Shown here piece by piece: positions 22,475 through 34,664 of a stretch of 64,000 bases of DNA. The notes below the pieces were generated by a model. It searched no databases. It was not told the origin of the DNA and saw only the letters and a list, made by a program, of their open reading frames with translations. Positions within the stretch are counted from its first letter, which is position 1. Every line of letters starts with the position of its first letter. The position numbers were made by a program, and so were the translations under genes. This DNA comes from Gavia stellata (taxonomy: Eukaryota > Chordata > Aves > Gaviiformes > Gaviidae), in assembly GCF_030936135.1 (NCBI RefSeq), contig NW_026776913.1:1612001-1676000 (forward strand), in the 5' to 3' direction.

Positions 22475-23990
22475 CATAGAATCATCGATTCATAGAATGG
22501 TTTAGGTTGGAAACAACCTTAAAGATCATCAAGTCCAACTGTAAACCTAACCCTGCTAAGTCCACCACTAAACCATGTCCCTCAGCACCTCATCCACATG
22601 TCTTTTAAAAACCTCCAGTGATGCTGACTCAACCACGTCCTTGGGCAGCCTGTTCCAGTGTCTGACAGCCCTTTCGGTGAATAGACTTTTCCTAATATCC
22701 AGTCTGAACTTCCCCTGGCACAACCTGTGGCTGTTTCCTCTTGTCCTATCACTTGTCACTTGGGAGAAGAGACCCCCACCCACCTCTCTACAGGGGGACA
22801 ATCACTTCCCTAGTCCTGCCGGCCACACTGTTTCTGATACAAGCCAGGATGGGGTTGGCCATCATAGCAATGTTGGCCAACATATGAATGTTTACTTTCC
22901 ATAGGTATTCAGAGAGATCCTTCTTGTGCTCGGGAAAGGCTGTCCTGCAAGGCCTATCACATTTCCTGAGCTCCTTCCCCCTTCAGAGCTGCTTCCCATG
23001 GCACCACCTGTATAAGTCCCCCCTGTATATCAAAGTCTTCTCCTCTGGAGTCCACCAGCCTGTGCTCTGCTGCTGGCCTTCCTTTGACACCTGGGACCCC
23101 AATATTTCCTTGTTTGCCAGTACCGCCTCCAGGTGAGCATCCCCCTTGTTGTCCCTACCTGGCAGCTCTGTTCGGAACTTGTCCCAGGAGCCTCCAGGCT
23201 GCCAGCATCCTGTCACTTTGCCTGGCCAGGGAATGCCAGGGCACTTACAGTCCCCCACAGGAACCTGCTCCTTAACCTGGAGACTTCCTCGGCTTGCTGA
23301 GAGAGGACTATTGCTGTTTCCTCTCCCTGACCAGGTAGGATATGACTGCCGAGACCATGTCACCCTTACTGATTTCTCTTCTCATCCTCACTCACAGAAA
23401 CTGTCCCAACCTGTGGCCCATCTCATAGAGGAGCTCCATATATCCTAGCTGCTCCTTCACACAGCGTGCTTCCCCCCAATTCTTGTCCTCCCTATCACCT
23501 TCTCCATCAGAGCCTGTATCCCTCCACTGCAGCACCCCAGCTCAGCAAGCTGTGCCACCACTTCTCATTTAATCCCAAACCATCACAGTAGAGTGACAAG
23601 TCCTGGGGCTTCAGCTCCTCCTGCCTGTGCTCCAGCTCCCCCTGGCCATGCACATTTGGGCTGCAGCACCTCAGCTGTGGCACCGGGGTGGAGTGCAGAC
23701 TTCTCACAGGGAAACCTGATCACTGATCCTGACCAGAAGACCATTGTGAATCGAAGAGTTAGTGCTGTGCTGCGCTGTGCTGCGTGTACAGCGTGGCCTC
23801 CACACCTGTACTGTGCTGCAGAGATCCCTTGGGCACAGGACAACCTCAGCAGCTCCTTGTCACAGTGCAGCCTGCGGGCAGCTCCCATGCGGTACTGGCC
23901 ATCATGGCACCTGCATGGCCTTGTCTCTGTCTGACAATGCAGCAGGAAGGTCTCCTGAGAACATCATTTCTGACTGACTGTGGAGAAGAG
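22475..23990 (-). mobile_element. CR1 LINE, minus strand (left copy)
   Basis: The 3' end lies near 22,475 (TCATAGAATCATCGATTCAT). The minus strand at 22,801-22,568 encodes an ORF2 C-terminus with [14 protein letters not shown] and [12 protein letters not shown], still open. Beyond 22,810, antisense CR1 ORF2-like sequence appears to continue to about 23,990 but is fragmented. The same insertion is in the right copy (55,200-56,700), so it predates the duplication. Confidence 0.75.
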
Positions 23991-24135
23991 GAATAGAGTC
24001 ATTTCCACTTAAGGGAATACAGTAAGAGTTTGATTGACCAAAACAGGAGACTCTTTTCTCTGGATGGGGTCTGCATAGCATGCTTCGCATGGCTGGGAGT
24101 CCCATTCGATGCTACACCACCTAGGCATCCCACCA

Positions 24136-25640
24136 CCTAACTGGATCAAAGATTACCTATACTATTCTCTCCTTATAATCCTTGACCTAACTGCCTTTTA
24201 AATGATACTTCACAGAGTCTGAGTACCTTCCTTACTGGGATCATCATGGACCAGGATCTACTGGTGAAGAACTCTCCCAGCACACTTGGATGCAGCCCCT
24301 ACAGTCCAATGGACTGGTAGGTGTGCAGTTTGCTCAGGTAACCCCTGGCTTCATCCCCATTCACAGCTGGTTGTTCTCCTCCAGAGCCCTGCCTCAAAGC
24401 ACAAAGGCCTGGGAGACCTTGCTGGTGGAAACTGAGGCAAAGGGGACACAGAGCATCTCAGATCTATCTACACCTACTCTTACTAAAATTAGCAGTGGTT
24501 CCACAGTCTCTCTGTCTCTTCCTTAACTCTTCCTGAAGTACCAACAGGTCATCTTAGTGCCCTTGAATTCCCTTTTGAGTGTCAATTGAGTTTTGATATG
24601 GACCATTGCTGTGGTTGGAGGACGCAGTCCATGAAGACAAGTGTGCAGGTACAGTGAGAAAAGGATTGTTCTGTTCCCGGACTGTATCATCAAGGGAGTG
24701 AATAAAGATCCCTGTGTGATGCTTTGTGTTCACGCAATGCCTGCAGCTATTGGGCAGAGAAGGGACAGACGTTGCCTCTCTGATGACATCTGATGACTGA
24801 TGCCTCTGAGTGATGGCAACAGTCAATGGCACACAGCCACCAAATTGCATTGTCTGCAATGCCACCTGCGGTGCCTTGTCACACACCCACCCTGAATGGG
24901 AATTGCTTTCCTGTTGGTCCTGTGATTTTCTTGCCAGCCCTGGCATCTCATGTAGCTCTGTGGGCCTGGATTTGAACATTACATTGAGCAGCTGCCTTGA
25001 ATTCTGTACCACAATGTGGGGATGAACACGAGACAGCTGCCAATACAGTCAGTGAAGGTCTAGTAAACCCAACACCTGGAGGAGAGGAAGAAAGAGACGG
25101 AGCTCTCCCTATGGCATAAGACTCCATTCCATCATCTGAATATCTCTATAGGCTGACCTGAAGGTAACGAGTAGGGACAGGATCAGTTGCCCTTAATTTG
25201 GGCAGCAGCTGTCCTTTCAGTTGGCCAAAGGAAATTCCCAAGAGCCTCCAAGAAGATGCCCCAGATGTTGGCCTGTCTCTACATCAGCCTGCACGTATCT
25301 TCAATCTGTCTCTATTAGCGGCACATATCTTTGACCACCTCTGGCACCTCAGATGTCACCAGACAACTGCATCTGAACAGCTCACTCCTGGCCTCCAGCT
25401 CCATTAATTACCATGGGAGCTGAGAGCAGGAGCTCACATGCAGGTGCCTATTGTGTGTCCACCTGAAGGGGGGCAGGAGGAATCCCACCTGCTGTGGGTC
25501 TGTGGTGTGCATGGGAGGGAGCTGAGTGCCCTTCCAGCCCCAGCACTCCAAACCCAGGATGAGATGCCTTGTCGGGCTCAGCTGCATCCCTTCCCTCAGC
25601 AGGGGTAAAGGAGATCCCTGCCTGTCCCTGTCTGGCTGTC
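24136..25640. other. unassigned DNA beyond the left duplication
   Basis: First sequence not matched in the right copy, where the antisense LTR interrupts. A 152-codon minus-strand frame (25,012-24,554) shows no family signature and I do not call it a gene. No RNA genes seen. Confidence 0.45.
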
Positions 25641-25854
25641 CTGTCTAAAGATGGGCCAAGAAAAGTTGATATTTAGGCGTGACTCTGTCTCTCAGCAGGG
25701 AAATGACAGTGCTGGAAAGAAGTGTCTCTCCCCAGCTGCGGGAGGGAACCTCAGTGATTGCTCCAGCCTGTTTCACAGCAGGTTCCCCTGGAGCCCCAGG
25801 GACCCCTGGGGGGAGCCCCGAGGGGCAGAGAAAGTGCCGCCGTGGGCTGCTCCT

Positions 25855-26560
25855 CTGCTGCTGAGCTGGGCCGGGCTCCTGGGATGGAGGGAGCTCAGGG
25901 CAAGCGGGCAGCGCTGAGGAGAGACAGCTCTGCCCAGGAGCAGCTCCTCTGCAGAGCGCAGCAGGGCTGAGGGCACTGCCTGCAGGCACCGAGGGGAGAG
26001 GATCAAGGCAGAGAGAGGTTAAAGGCAGTCTGGGGTGGGAGGACAGAGGCGAGCTCACTGGAGGAGAAATCTTCACAGCCCTTGACACGGTAAGTCTCTG
26101 GGTGTGGGGAAATTTAGGTATAGTTCACAAGAAGATCTCCTAATGGTGGCACATCAAACAAACTCTGAGACCTTTCAGGAAGAACTGCCACAGGTTCTCC
26201 AGTGTAGAGGAGGAGGAGGTGCCCCAGAGCAGGGCTTCCCTGCTGCACCATCAGAGGGACAGGGCATGAGGGCTGCCTTCTGCCAGGGACGGCTGCAGGG
26301 TGTGAAGGTGGGTGTGCAGCCAGGGGTGCCCAGGGCTGTCCTTCCGAGCAGGGTCCCTGCACCCCCGGGGCTGGGTGCTGGGGCAGGGACTCTGCCGCCT
26401 GCCAGGGTCAGCACTCAGCCTGCCCGGGGAGCTCCCCACGGCGCTGTGGGGAGAAGCTGGGGGTGGAAGGAGAGACCAGTGCAATGGCAGGGTGCTTCTG
26501 CTGTTGAGAGGGTGCTGTGTGGGTCAGGGCTGCTCACAGTTCCACATCACTGCAGGATCT
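25855..26560 (+). repeat. OR upstream homology block of the middle OR (inverted relative to the others)
   Basis: Reverse complement of the upstream block of the left OR (about 14,340-15,300) and right OR. The near-identical GC-rich part is about 26,200-26,530. This shows that the middle OR was copied together with its upstream exon, in the opposite orientation. Confidence 0.7.
26050..26089 (+). promoter_or_regulatory. candidate 5' noncoding exon end and splice donor, middle OR
   Basis: The exon end CTTCACAGCCCTTGACACG is followed by GTAAGTCTCTGG with GT at 26,090-26,091. The acceptor that would pair with it ends at 27,994, giving an intron of about 1.9 kb. A one-mismatch match to the EBF-type core TCCCNNGGGA (25,793-25,802) lies upstream; such sites occur in OR promoters, but this one is weak. 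The exon's 5' end is not resolved. Confidence 0.55.
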
Positions 26561-26569
26561 TCCCAGGAG

Positions 26570-27960
26570 ACTTTTCAGGAAGCACAGCAAGGCAGGGGCT
26601 GCCTGAAAGGGAAGGATCCTGGTCTTTCACTCTTCTCCTCTGGGTTGTCTGGGTGGGCGATGGCACATAGAAATTAATCTCGCATTTCCAGAGGAGGCAC
26701 TGAAATTCCAAGTCTGTTCCTCTTAGAGGTGAATAAAGCAGGGAGTATTGGAAATCACCATGCCGTGGTCACAGACAGCATCAGTGTCACTTTTCCAGCC
26801 TCGCCAGGGTTGGTCTGATGTTCCCCTCAGAGCCTGCACACCCAGAGATGCCCCTGGGCAGTGTCCTGCTGCAGGGAGGGCTCTGCAGGGCAGAGCTGAG
26901 CAGGCAGCGGGTGGGATGGGCTGTGTGAGCACTGCCAGGGAGGAGACACAGGGGACAGAGAACCAGCTCCTGGCAGGGACAGCTGCAGGCAGCAGAGACA
27001 GGGACGGGGTTGGGAGGACACTGCAAACGAGCACAGGGGGAGGGTGCGCTCAGGCAGCTCTCTTTCTGTGTTTCCCTGCAGATGTCTGCTGGGCACTGTC
27101 TGCGGGGCAATGAGCTGACTCTCTCTGTAGAACCTCCCATCGGAGGGACCCCCGAGTCTCTGCTTTGCCTGTCCTGCAGGGCTTGCAAGCTGCCCCCCAG
27201 AAAGGCGCAGCTCTGCTGTGGGATCCTCGGGAGTGCGGAGCCTTTCCTTGGGGGTCGGCACTCTCCTCGCAGAGTCAGTTGCTTCTCTCTGGGAGGGGTC
27301 GTGTCCTGCCCTCTCCATCACACCTCCACCTCTGGGCTGGGCTGGAGAAGAGTTTGCAGAGCTGTCCTTTGAAACAGGACTCCTCTGGTCTCATCAGAGT
27401 CCATGTTTAGCATTTTTTTTTAAAAGAGTAATTTGTGTGTGAAGTCCTCTTCAAGGCAGCACAAGTGAAAGCACAGGGCAGATGGGAAAAGTACTGATGG
27501 ACACTGCAGCTCTCCTGACTCTGCATTAAATTACAAAGAGCTGAGCCATTTTGCCTGTCCCATCTCAAGACACTTCACATTTTCAGTCATAAAAATGAGG
27601 ATTTCTACCCCTAAAAATAACACCCACCAGATGTGATTGTGGAAAAGAAAAAACACAGACAAAATTATTAAAAAGAGATGCTGAGCCTCTCTTCCGCAGT
27701 CCATGTTCTTCCGAGTCATGAGTGCAGATATTGAACTTTTCAATGACAGGTACATTATATCTGACATCTGAAATCTGTGAACATCGGAGCTGTCCCATCC
27801 AGCTCCCATGTACCCCCTGCAGCAGAGCAAAGCTGTCTCCTCAGCAGCACCCGGGCAGAGGTCCTGGTCCTCACAGCACACTCAGCCAGCACAAACTAGA
27901 GAAGGGAAATGCATTCCAACTGGGGGGGATTGCTATGAAAATTTGAGTGGCTTTTCTGTC
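26570..27960. other. putative intron of the middle OR, unassigned
   Basis: Not matched elsewhere in the window. GC-rich to about 27,350, then AT-rich. No coding family or RNA gene recognised. Confidence 0.45.
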
Positions 27961-27964
27961 CTAA

Positions 27965-27994
27965 TTTTTTCCTGTCTTTTCCTTCTTTGGACAG
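27965..27994 (+). promoter_or_regulatory. splice acceptor before middle OR coding exon
   Basis: A long pyrimidine tract (CCTGTCTTTTCCTTCTTTGG) ends in ACAG at 27,991-27,994. The exon would start at 27,995, 23 bases before the ATG, exactly as in the left and right ORs. Confidence 0.7.
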
Positions 27995-28017
27995 AGCCCC
28001 AGACCAAGAAACAGCAA

Positions 28018-29007
28018 ATGTCCAACAGCAGCTCCATCACCCAGTTCCTCCTCCTGGCATTTGCAGACACGCGTCAGCTGCAGCTCTTGCACTTCTGCCT
28101 CTTCCTGGGCATCTACCTGGCTGCCCTCCTGGGAAATGGCCTCATCATCACTGCCATAGCCTGCGACCACCACCTCCACAGCCCCATGTACTTCTTCCTC
28201 CTCAACCTCTCCCTCCTCGACCTGGGCTCCATCTCCACCACTGTTCCCAAAGCCATGGCCAATTCCCTCTGGGACACCAGGGCCATCTCCTACTCAGGAT
28301 GTGCTGCCCAGGTCTTTCTGTTTACCTTCTTGCTTGGAACAGAATGTGCCATTCTCACTGTCATGGCCTATGACCGCTACATTGCCATCTGCAAACCCCT
28401 GCACTACGGGTCCCTCCTGGGCAGCAGAGCTTGTGTCCACATGGCAGCAGCTGCCTGGGGCAGTGGGTTGCTCAATGCTGTGCTGCACACAGCCAATACA
28501 TTTTCACTACCACTCTGCAAAGGCAATGTCTTTGACCAGTTCTTCTGTGAAGTTCCCCAGATCCTCAAGTGCTCCTGCTCACATTCCTACCTCAGGGAAC
28601 TCGGGCTTCTCATGGTTAGTGTCATTTTTGCTTTTGGCTGCTTTGTTTTCATTGTGCTGTCCTATGTGCAGATCTTGAGGGCTGTGCCGCGGATTCCCTC
28701 TGAGCAGGGACCACACAAAGCCTTTTCCACGTGCATCCCTCACCTGGCTGTGGTCTCCCTGTATATCAGCACTGGCATATTTGCTTACCTGAAGCCACTC
28801 TCCATCTCCTCCCCATTCCTAGATCTGGTGGTGGCAGTGCTCTACTCGGTCGTGCCTCCAGTAGTCAACCCCCTTATCTATAGCATGAGGAACAAGGAAA
28901 TCAAGGAGGCCCTGTGGAAAGTATTTGAATATGATCTACTTCAGATTAATAAGGTGCCCATATTCCCACTTGAGCTCCCACTGTACCTCAGGGAAAACCA
29001 GGACTAA
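28018..29007 (+). CDS. olfactory receptor, OR14-like (gamma-c), intact
   Basis: A 329-residue odorant receptor of the same group as the left and right ORs, with every hallmark in place: NSS at 3-5, PMYFFL 56-61, MAYDRY 116-121, KAFSTC 234-239, NPLIYSMRN 284-292. The start at 28,018 is the ATG of the MSNSSS N-terminus. The in-frame extension back to 27,808 crosses the splice acceptor and is not coding. It differs from the other two in extracellular loop 2 and helix 5, and its C-terminal tail is about 19 residues longer with unrelated sequence after residue 300. It lies on the plus strand, inverted relative to the other two ORs, and is not part of the direct duplication. Confidence 0.93.
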   Translation: MSNSSSITQFLLLAFADTRQLQLLHFCLFLGIYLAALLGNGLIITAIACDHHLHSPMYFFLLNLSLLDLGSISTTVPKAMANSLWDTRAISYSGCAAQVFLFTFLLGTECAILTVMAYDRYIAICKPLHYGSLLGSRACVHMAAAAWGSGLLNAVLHTANTFSLPLCKGNVFDQFFCEVPQILKCSCSHSYLRELGLLMVSVIFAFGCFVFIVLSYVQILRAVPRIPSEQGPHKAFSTCIPHLAVVSLYISTGIFAYLKPLSISSPFLDLVVAVLYSVVPPVVNPLIYSMRNKEIKEALWKVFEYDLLQINKVPIFPLELPLYLRENQD

Positions 29008-29177
29008 CTTTTCCTCATATGTGTCTTTATTTTTCTGTTGTGGTTTTTTTCTTTTTTTATTATTTCTGGTTTTGCTTTATTCATGTGATAATATTATTCT
29101 TGGCCTCCTACCTGTTTTTTTCTTGACCCAAAGACCTCATGTAGATATGGATCCAGGCTCTCTCTTTAGATAAACTC

Positions 29178-29183
29178 AATAAA
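29178..29183 (+). terminator. candidate polyadenylation signal of the middle OR
   Basis: AATAAA 171 bases after the stop codon, preceded by an AT- and T-rich 3' UTR (29,030-29,110). Confidence 0.55.
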
Positions 29184-29189
29184 GAAACC

Positions 29190-32100
29190 AGCAAAAACTG
29201 TCTCAGCTGCCATCTCTTCACATCTCCTCTGGAGCTGGGGAGCAGCCCCAGCATGCTGGAGGGGTTCAGGAGGCAAATGCCCAGCTGTCCCATGGAGGAG
29301 CATCCCCGGTTGCCCTTGGGGCTGCCCCTCGCTGCCTCGGTGGGCAATCCCTCTGCTGCCTGCAAGTCGGGGCTGTTGCTTCCCTGGAGCCATGACCAAG
29401 GACAGCAGCAGGACATGGCCTTTTCCGTGCTGGTCTCTCCTCACTGTCCTGCTGTGCCCTTGCATTTGTGTTACCCTTAAGGTCTCGGGTAACTTGTGAC
29501 AGTCCTGTTGTCTCTACAGTGGCATTCCTGTGTCTGCAGGCAGGAGCAGGCAAGTGAACCACTGTATCAGAGCTGGCCTCCATGCAAGTACCCCCATGAC
29601 AAAGGGGCTCTTCAGGGCAGGGCCAGAAGGCTGGATGCCTCTTCCAAAGCTGGAATACACTGCAGGAGCTGCTCCCTCAGAAGGACTTTTCCTCTCCTGG
29701 GGTTCTTGGTGGATTCAGGGGGACAAGCTCAGAGTCCCAGGGTGATGTGTTAGGGACCAAGGGCTGTAAGAAGAGTTCCCTTCCTGGTTGCATGTGTCCA
29801 CTCAGACAGCAACTGGTCTTTGACTTATCTGCCTGTTGCTGTCCCACCTGCAGTGGGGCTGGTGGCAGATGCCATCCTGGAGAGGAATGGGGAGCTGCCA
29901 GGAGAAGTCAGGGGATCTCCAGGGACAGTGTGTGAGTCTGACTTGGCAGTGAGTGGCATCTCATAAAATGAGTGACAATCTAAGGTGGAATCTCCAAGAG
30001 GAAAAGGTGAACCCGAGGAGCCCAAGGGCTACCGAGGACCATGCAATGCCAGGAGAGGCTTAGAGGAGCCAGAAGGCAAAGGGACATAAGACTGGGGAGT
30101 GGTTCAGGACACCCTCTTGGGAAACCCACGGTCTGGATCTAGTGCAGCCCTCCCTTGCCTTTTGTGCCATTGGAGACACCCCATGGTCCTGCCCGCCCTG
30201 TCCTTGGCTATTGAGCAAGGGAGCACTTCTGTGCCTGCAGGGAGGAACCACTGAGAAAGAGAAACCTCATTCTGTGGGTACCAGGTCAGGGCAGCTGCTC
30301 AGTTGCTGGGCCAGGACTCTTCTTCTGGCCTGGGAAGAAGGGCTGGAACTGAGGGGGTACAGCCAGTCTGTGGGGGACACCTCCTGGAGCTGAGACCAGG
30401 GCTCCTGTAGTTCCACTGACCTCCATTTCCTCCTTCCATGGTGAGCCTCCAGCCCTGGGGCTAACGGGGAGGCTGAGACCCCTCTCTGCCCCCCAGGAGC
30501 TGCTGTGCCCGTCAGAGCTGCTGGGGCAGTGGGGAGAGCTCCCAGAGCTCTGCAGCAGCCTGCAATGGGCACTGGCGTGGGGCCAGCCCAGACTGGGCTG
30601 CTCTGCTGGGCTGGGGAGATGGGAATAGCTGGGGAGGAGCTGGGCTGGGCTGGAAAGTGCCCGTGAGAGGACACCACCAATGTTAGATGAGCTGTGTGAC
30701 CATGCAGGGTGAGGACATGCTCCAATGAGTGTGTGGTGCAGAGCCAGAGCTCATGGGAGGGAGCCAAGACATGCAGGAGCAGGAGGCAGAAGGCCGGTCT
30801 GTGCCCTTGGTGGCCTGGACAGAGCAAGAAGGTGCCCCAGGACTTTCATCACCCCCCCGCAGCCTTTCCCATCAGCCATTTTCAGCACTGGCCACCTACT
30901 CCAGTTTGTGGGGGAGGTTTGCTCTCTCGCCATTTTCTTTCTCCTGCTGGTCTTGGTGCCTGTGTCGGGGGAAGAGCCAGCTCTGCCCCAGCCTCTCTTC
31001 TTACCCAGACCTTGGCAGAGCCCAGAGCAGGGCTGTCTGCAAACCATTGTGTGGGACATGGCTGGGGCTGGGCTCTTGGGGGCTGCCAAAGCAGGACAGC
31101 TGGTGGGAATGGACACTGCGATCTGGCATGAGGAATCTGGTGGGCTATGTTTCCCCACCCCACACATATCCTGTTCTGTGCAGTGTCTGATGAGGGGGGC
31201 TGTGGTGGCATGTGTTGGGCAGTGGGGCTGTGCTGGTGCAGGGACGGGTCACAGATGGGAGCCACAACACAACGATCAGGAAGTGGAAACAAGGACAGGC
31301 GATGAAGGAGGAATTTAGAAATATGGCCTGAGCGTGCAGGCATGTGTTTAGGAAAGCCCAAGCTCCCCTGGAGCTGAAGGGGGCTGCAGGCAATGTCAAG
31401 AGCAAAATGAAGAGCTTCCGTCACTGTGTTTGCAGTAAAAGGCTGAACAAGGAACATGCTGCTGAATGGTGGGGGGGTGGATGGGTTCATAACAGCAGAG
31501 ATGAGGCTGAGGCACTCCGTCTGTGCTTTAGTCTGTGCTAAAAATGTCTCCCAGGGCTCTGCTCAGTGAAGGGGCTCAAGGAGGAGGAGAGCATGTATTG
31601 ACAGGAACCTCATGAAATCCCACGAGGACAAGTGCCAGTTTCTGTCCCTGCAGGGGACTAACCCTGGCAATGGCACAGGCTGGGGGCTGCCTGGCTGGGA
31701 GCAGCTCTGTGGGAAAGGTCTTGGTGGGCAGGGAGCTGGACAGGAGGCAGCCGTGAGCCATGGCAAGCAAGGTTCAATTATCTCTGCAGTACTCCAGCGC
31801 TGTCCCAGAAGGCTCTGCACCGTTGTACACACCCCACCCACTAAGGCTGTACCTTAGTGCACACACTATGAACTCTTCTGCAGCACGCTATGAAAAACCT
31901 TCTGGCTGGTTAGAATACATCACACGCCACTTTTGGGAAGGTTGAGCTGCCAAAGCAAGCCTGCGGATGATCCCCTTTGAGTCCAGGCCACAAGGGCAGC
32001 ACATGGGACTCAAAGGAGGCCTAGGCAAGGAGCCACGTGCTGCTGGGTGTCAGGTCTGCTCGGAGGGGCTAGTGCGGATCAAGGTGTCCGTGAGCCCGGC

Positions 32101-32760
32101 CTGCTCTCCGGCCTGCCACAGCCCGTCAAGTGGCTGTAGGAGAGGAGCCCTCACAGTCAGCACCCAGACATGTCCCATTCACCTGCCTCACCCCTCCCTT
32201 TCTTTGGGCACAAACAGCTGATGACTGATGAGGGCTGGGCTCTGTTACTCACAAACAAGGCAGAACTGGATGAAAATGTCAATGCTGAGGGCAGCCATGG
32301 CTGCAACGATCAAGCAAGAGAAGACAGACAAACAGCAGAACGACAGCCTTGCACTGAAGGAGAGCGGACTTCAGCCTGTTCAAGATGTGCTTGTCAGGCT
32401 CCTGGAGAGCCAAGATCCATGGAGCCCTCCCTGAAGATGAACAGGAACCGTCTGGCTGAAGAGTTCAAAGACCAGGAGGCAGTGCACAGAGGGTGGAAGG
32501 GGAAACAGACTGGCAATGAGGCAGATGGAGACATGACCTGTGTGGGCAAAGGTGGAGCCAGAAAAGCCAGCCTCAGCGGGGGCTGGAACTAGTGAGGGAT
32601 AAGGAGGGCAACGCCAAGGGCTGTTGTAAGTTCACTGGCAGCACAAGGAGTCAGCTGAGGAAAATGTGGGCTCAGGGCTCCGTGGAGCAGGACACGTAGT
32701 GACAAAGACATGGAAATGGCTGTGGAGTTCAAGCTTCCTTTACCTTGCCTTCTTCCAGTA
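29190..32760. other. unassigned unique spacer
   Basis: About 3.6 kb, GC-rich between 29,200 and 31,300, with CTGGGCTGGG-type low-complexity patches around 30,590-30,660. Several open frames exist on both strands but overlap each other and carry no domain. No repeat or RNA gene recognised. Confidence 0.4.
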
Positions 32761-32769
32761 AAATCTCAC

Positions 32770-33340
32770 CCCAGGTCTCCCTCATCCCCAAATGGATCGC
32801 TTAAGCTGGCTGAGACACACACAAGTCCATGGAAAAAGATGGGATACACCCAAGGGTGCTGGGGAAGCTGGACAGCGTCCTTGCAAGATTGTGCTTGTCT
32901 GTCCTTGAAATTTCAGGGCCATCTGGGAAGGTTGTTGATGGCTGTGGAAAGGCAGATATCGTACCCATCTTCAAGAGGGCCAGAAGGAGGATTTGGAGAA
33001 CTACAGCCCAGTCAGCCTCACCTCATTCCCTGGGAAGGTGATGGAGTAAATCCATGCATTTAGCACAGTCCCCCTAGTCTCCATATAGCCAAACCCCTGA
33101 GACCTGGAGTGGGTAAATGGATCATAGGTAGGTGGAAACTAGATTGAACCATGCAGCCACAGCGCAGCCAGTCACTCGTGGCCTCCATCAGTGACCAACA
33201 CTTAGGCAATAGAGTTTGCTATCTTTATCCATGTCCTGAACAAGGGGACAGAGCACACACTCGGCTTGTTTGTGGATGATGCCAGATGGGGAGGGAACCC
33301 CTGAGAAACCTCACGTAGATCTATCTGACCTAGGTCATGT
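32770..33340 (+). mobile_element. degenerate CR1 reverse transcriptase fragment, plus strand
   Basis: Frame pieces recall the CR1 ORF2 reverse transcriptase: a DIVPIFKRA block near 32,960, then, after frame changes, a block equivalent to NYRPVSLTS and PGKVME near 33,000-33,048, and a LFVDDA-type piece near 33,265-33,285. Multiple frameshifts and stops. Confidence 0.65.
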
Positions 33341-33390
33341 CCAGAGGTCTTGTACACTCTAAGTTCCTCAGAAAGTCAATGAGACTGAAA

Positions 33391-33408
33391 GGAAGGAAGG
33401 AAGGAAGG
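33391..33408 (+). repeat. short GGAA microsatellite
   Basis: Four to five GGAA units in tandem. Confidence 0.9.
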
Positions 33409-33409
33409 G

Positions 33410-33889
33410 CTGAGAGGCAGAAGAAGAAATATGAAATATGTCAATAGAGAAATAGTAGTTTCTCTGAACAAAGTAACTCCTGAGGAGCTCTGGTCTTCTG
33501 CAGGAGACCTCCTGTCCTGACTGGCAGTGGCCAGTCCCAGGCAAACACCTCAGCTGCACTGGGCCTCTGCAAGTGGCACTTATGTCCATGGTCAGGCAGC
33601 TGAGCTCTGCCTGGAAAAAGGAAGAACTGCTTGCAACTTGTCAAAAACACACGAGCACCTTTTCACCAGCTGAGAGAATTGAATACTTTTACTAAAATGA
33701 CTATGTTTTCCCACCGTGCCAAAATGGGAATGTCCAGGAAGCATATTAATTGCAGGAGAAGAAATATTGATCTTCCCCTGCACTTGCCTTGCCGGGACTC
33801 TGGCCATTATACTGCGTATTTAATCTCCCAAATCTTTCCATTTATCCTGATAAAATGACCAGGTCTAAAGGCATCTTCTGAGCAGGCTA
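33410..33889. other. unassigned noncoding DNA
   Basis: Nothing recognised. Confidence 0.4.
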
Positions 33890-34640
33890 TCTGGACAGAT
33901 GCCCTTTCCATTGCTCTCCTGTTCCACCCTCCCCTTACTCCTTGCTCAGTCAGACCCCTCTCAACCACCCAGGTGCTGCTTTGAGCTTCAGGGAGTTAGA
34001 AGCCTGCCCTTGTCTTTCCGCAGTCTAATTATCTCTTCAGCCAACTCCTTCATTGTGTTTATCTCTATCCTTTCCTATCGCTCTGTCTACGACATTTCTA
34101 GTAAGGTTATCCCTTGTGGATGGTGAACCCCATTGGAGGCAGCTTGAATGGAGCATACAGTTGAGGAGAAGGATAAAGTTTATTAAACTTTACCATGCTT
34201 TCCTTCTGTTTGCTGGCAATGAAGAGATAGGCAGCTGTGCCTGTGTGCAGCCAGATCTCTAAGGAAAGCAGGTGGGAGTTGGTGCAAGAGAGGCTGTAAC
34301 CTCCAGCTGCAGACTTGGGTGGAGAAGTCTGATGTAAGGAGCTCTGATGCAAGCCCCAGGTGGCCCAGGAGAGGAAGGCTGGGGCTGGGGAGGTGAGGAG
34401 GAATGTTGTCCGTGCAATGCCTGACCTCAGGGAGCCCACTTTTCCGACTTCATTTAAAAACCCTGTGCATCAATATCAATTGCAAGATGTTGTTAAGAGT
34501 TTTCCTGTGTCCAGAAAAAAATAAAAAAAGAAAGCCTTAATAGGAGAAATTCTTGTTTGACTAGCTGTTCATACGATTATGTCTGTTAACTGCCCTCCTG
34601 AAACCTCTCCAATTAGCTGCCCACGTCTTGAACACTTGTA
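33890..34640 (+). repeat. diverged third copy of 9,960-10,690
   Basis: Shares in order TGCTTTGAGCTTCAGGGA (33,980), the CAGTCTAATTATCTCTT block, CTCTAAGGAAAGCAGGTGGG (34,257) and CAATATCAA blocks with 9,960-10,690 and 42,890-43,620. Clearly more diverged than those two are from each other. Confidence 0.65.
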
Positions 34641-34664
34641 GAAAATAATGGGAAGAGACATGGC

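Larger units (their letters stand above)
8380..24135 (+). repeat. segmental duplication, left copy
   Basis: About 15.8 kb that aligns in order and in the same orientation with 40,799-56,836. The offset is 32,419 at the start, 32,299 after a roughly 120-bp length difference near 8,915-9,035, 32,869 after a CR1 present only on the right, about 32,923 at the intact OR, and about 32,695-32,726 from 16.5 kb on. Long stretches differ by only scattered single bases. It carries one intact OR (minus), one OR pseudogene (plus), several CR1 fragments and a telomere-like G-rich stretch. Confidence 0.9.

Noticed and set aside
24554-25012. 152-codon minus-strand frame
   Set aside because: Considered as an ERV or gene remnant, but there is no domain, signal peptide or neighbouring support, and no second copy for comparison.
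25793-25802. EBF-type site GCCCCAGGGA as OR promoter element
   Set aside because: One mismatch to a short palindromic core in GC-rich DNA is expected by chance, and I could not confirm an equivalent in the other two ORs.
26104-26670. 188-codon plus-strand frame in the OR upstream block
   Set aside because: The related frames in the left and right copies keep the sequence only because the DNA is nearly identical. Low-complexity GC-rich peptide; the region is better explained as a noncoding exon and intron.
27808-28017. 70-residue N-terminal extension of the middle OR
   Set aside because: It crosses a strong splice acceptor and is absent from the OR family; the conserved MSNSSS start is at 28,018.
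30267-31490. Several frames of 140-200 codons on both strands
   Set aside because: They overlap each other in different frames in GC-rich DNA, with no recognisable family.
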